Positions 62,753-64,000 of a stretch of 64,000 nucleotides of DNA are shown one piece after another; position 1 is the first letter of the stretch; every line of letters starts with the position of its first letter. A program made the position numbers and the translations under genes. The notes below the pieces were generated by a model. The model saw only the letters and a list, made by a program, of their open reading frames with translations. It did not search any database and was not told the DNA's origin. The DNA is from Closterium sp. NIES-65 (lineage: Eukaryota; Streptophyta; Zygnematophyceae; Desmidiales; Closteriaceae): positions 310,001-374,000 of the forward strand of contig CANXME010002098.1 of assembly GCA_948144175.1 (NCBI GenBank), read 5' to 3'.

Positions 62753-64000
62753 ATCCTTCACCCTCCAACCTCCACCCTTTAAGCTCCAACCTCCACCCTC
62801 CACCCTCCACCCTCCAAACTCCACCCTCCACCCTCTTCCCTCCAAACGCCACCCTCCACCCTCCACCTTCCAAACTTCACCCTCCACCCTCCACCCTCCA
62901 CCGTCCACCCTCCTCCCTCCACCCTCCTCCCTCCACCCTCCACCCTCCACTCTCCTCCCTCCACACTCCACCCTCCACCCTCCATACTCCACCCTCCACC
63001 CTCCTCCGTCCACCCTCCTCCCTCCACCCTCCACTCTCCACCCTCCACCCTCCACTGTCCTCCCTCCACTCTCCTCCCTCCACCCTCCACCCTCCAAACT
63101 CTACCCTCCACCTTCCACCCTCCACCCTCCTCCCTCCACCCTCCAAACTCCACCCTCCACCCTCCACCCTCCACCCTCCTTCCTCCACCCTCCTCCCTCC
63201 ACCCTCCTCCCTCCACCCTCCACCCTCCACCCTCCTCCCTCCACCCTCCTCCCTCATCCCTCCTCCCTCCACCCTCCTCCCTCAACCTCCACCCTCCACC
63301 CTCCACTGTCCTACCTCCACCCTCCTCCCTCCAAACTCAACCATCCACCCTCCACCCTCCACCCTCCACCCTCCTCCATCCACCATCCTCCCTCCACCCT
63401 CCATCCTCTACCCTCCTCCCTCCACCCTCCTCCCTCATCCCTCCTCCCTCCACCCTGAACCTCCACCCTCCACCCTCCACTGTCCTCCCTCCACCTTTCT
63501 CCCTCCAAACTCAACCATCCACCCTCCACCCTCCACCCTCCACCCTCCACCCTCCACCCTCCTCCCTCCACCCTCCTCCCTTCACCCTCCATCCTCTACC
63601 CTCCTCCCTCCACCCTCCTCCCTCATCCCTCCTCCCTCCACCCTCCACCCTCAACCTCCACCCTCCACCCTCCACTGTCCTCCCTCCACCCTCCTCCCTC
63701 CACCCTCCACCCTGCAAACTCCACCCTCCACCCTCCACCCTCCACCCTCCACCCTCCTCCCTCCATCCTCCACCCTCCACCCTCCACCCTCCTCCCTCCA
63801 CCCTCCACCCTCCACACTCCACCCTCCACCCTCCTCCCTCCACCCTCCTCCTCCACCCTCCACCCTCCATCATCCCTCTTCCCTCCACCCTCCACTCTCA
63901 ACCTCCACCCTCCACCCTGACTGTCATCCCTCCTCCCTCCTCCCTCCACCCCCCTCCCTCCTTTCTCCACCCTCCACTCTCCTCCCTCCACCCTCCACTC
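62753..64000. repeat. CCCTCCA-type heptamer array, second macrosatellite unit, cut by the window edge
   Basis: Same G-poor heptamer composition as 58775-62215, continuing to the last base of the window, so its true length is unknown. Confidence 0.95.

Overview
This is a nuclear window from a green, plant-lineage (streptophyte) eukaryote. Genes have spliceosomal introns with GT-AG borders, pyrimidine-rich 3' ends, GC-rich exons and intronic minisatellites. The gene content is plant-type: a plastid adenylate kinase with a DUF1995 tail, the thylakoid D1-processing protease CtpA, a SULTR-type sulfate transporter, an AP2/ERF factor, a pectin acetylesterase, a mitochondrial glycine-cleavage H protein and a universal stress protein. 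A gene for the axonemal central-pair protein SPAG6/PF16 points to a non-seed lineage that has, or recently had, flagellate cells. The species cannot be read from the sequence. The style (C-rich satellites, Pro-rich tails) reminds me of charophyte algae such as desmids, but that is a weak hunch.

Layout: 1-1855, 3' part of a pectin acetylesterase (+). 2226-2483, a possible 85-residue membrane protein (-). 4655-9053, SPAG6 (+). 10238-14459, a 13-exon 2OG-Fe(II) oxygenase (-). 15130-23381, plastid adenylate kinase with DUF1995 (+, 17 exons, 586 aa). 23641-24781, a TMEM45/DUF716 membrane protein (-). 27051-35265, three tandem genes (+) for secreted lipocalin-like proteins carrying a roughly 210-residue helical insert. 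36016-36983, universal stress protein (+). 39137-46003, SULTR/SLC26 transporter (+). 46879-49668, AP2/ERF factor (+). 50573-51444, GCSH (+). 52499-55384, CtpA (+). From about 58.4 kb to the right edge lies a macrosatellite built of CCCTCCA-like heptamers. All exon borders come from reading splice sites and frame by eye. Most models close in frame with plausible family lengths.

Three things stand out. First, the lipocalin trio shares one six-exon, identical-phase structure and an architecture I do not recognise: the barrel is split between strands C and D by a helix-rich domain. Second, introns of four genes hold same-strand partial copies of neighbouring exons, some still flanked by AG and GT and others with broken splice sites or stops. 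Where several tandem copies precede an exon, the most downstream one is the copy that continues the gene. Third, several minisatellites with periods not divisible by three (7, 13, 19 bp) produce long false ORFs in several frames. The heptamer array is also strongly G-quadruplex/triplex prone and resembles the plant telomere repeat.

The genes look like independent housekeeping or accessory loci, not an operon or pathway cluster. The only apparent cluster is the lipocalin-like trio. No RNA gene, CRISPR array, virus or autonomous transposon was recognised. One Tourist-like MITE with a TTA target duplication is well supported.
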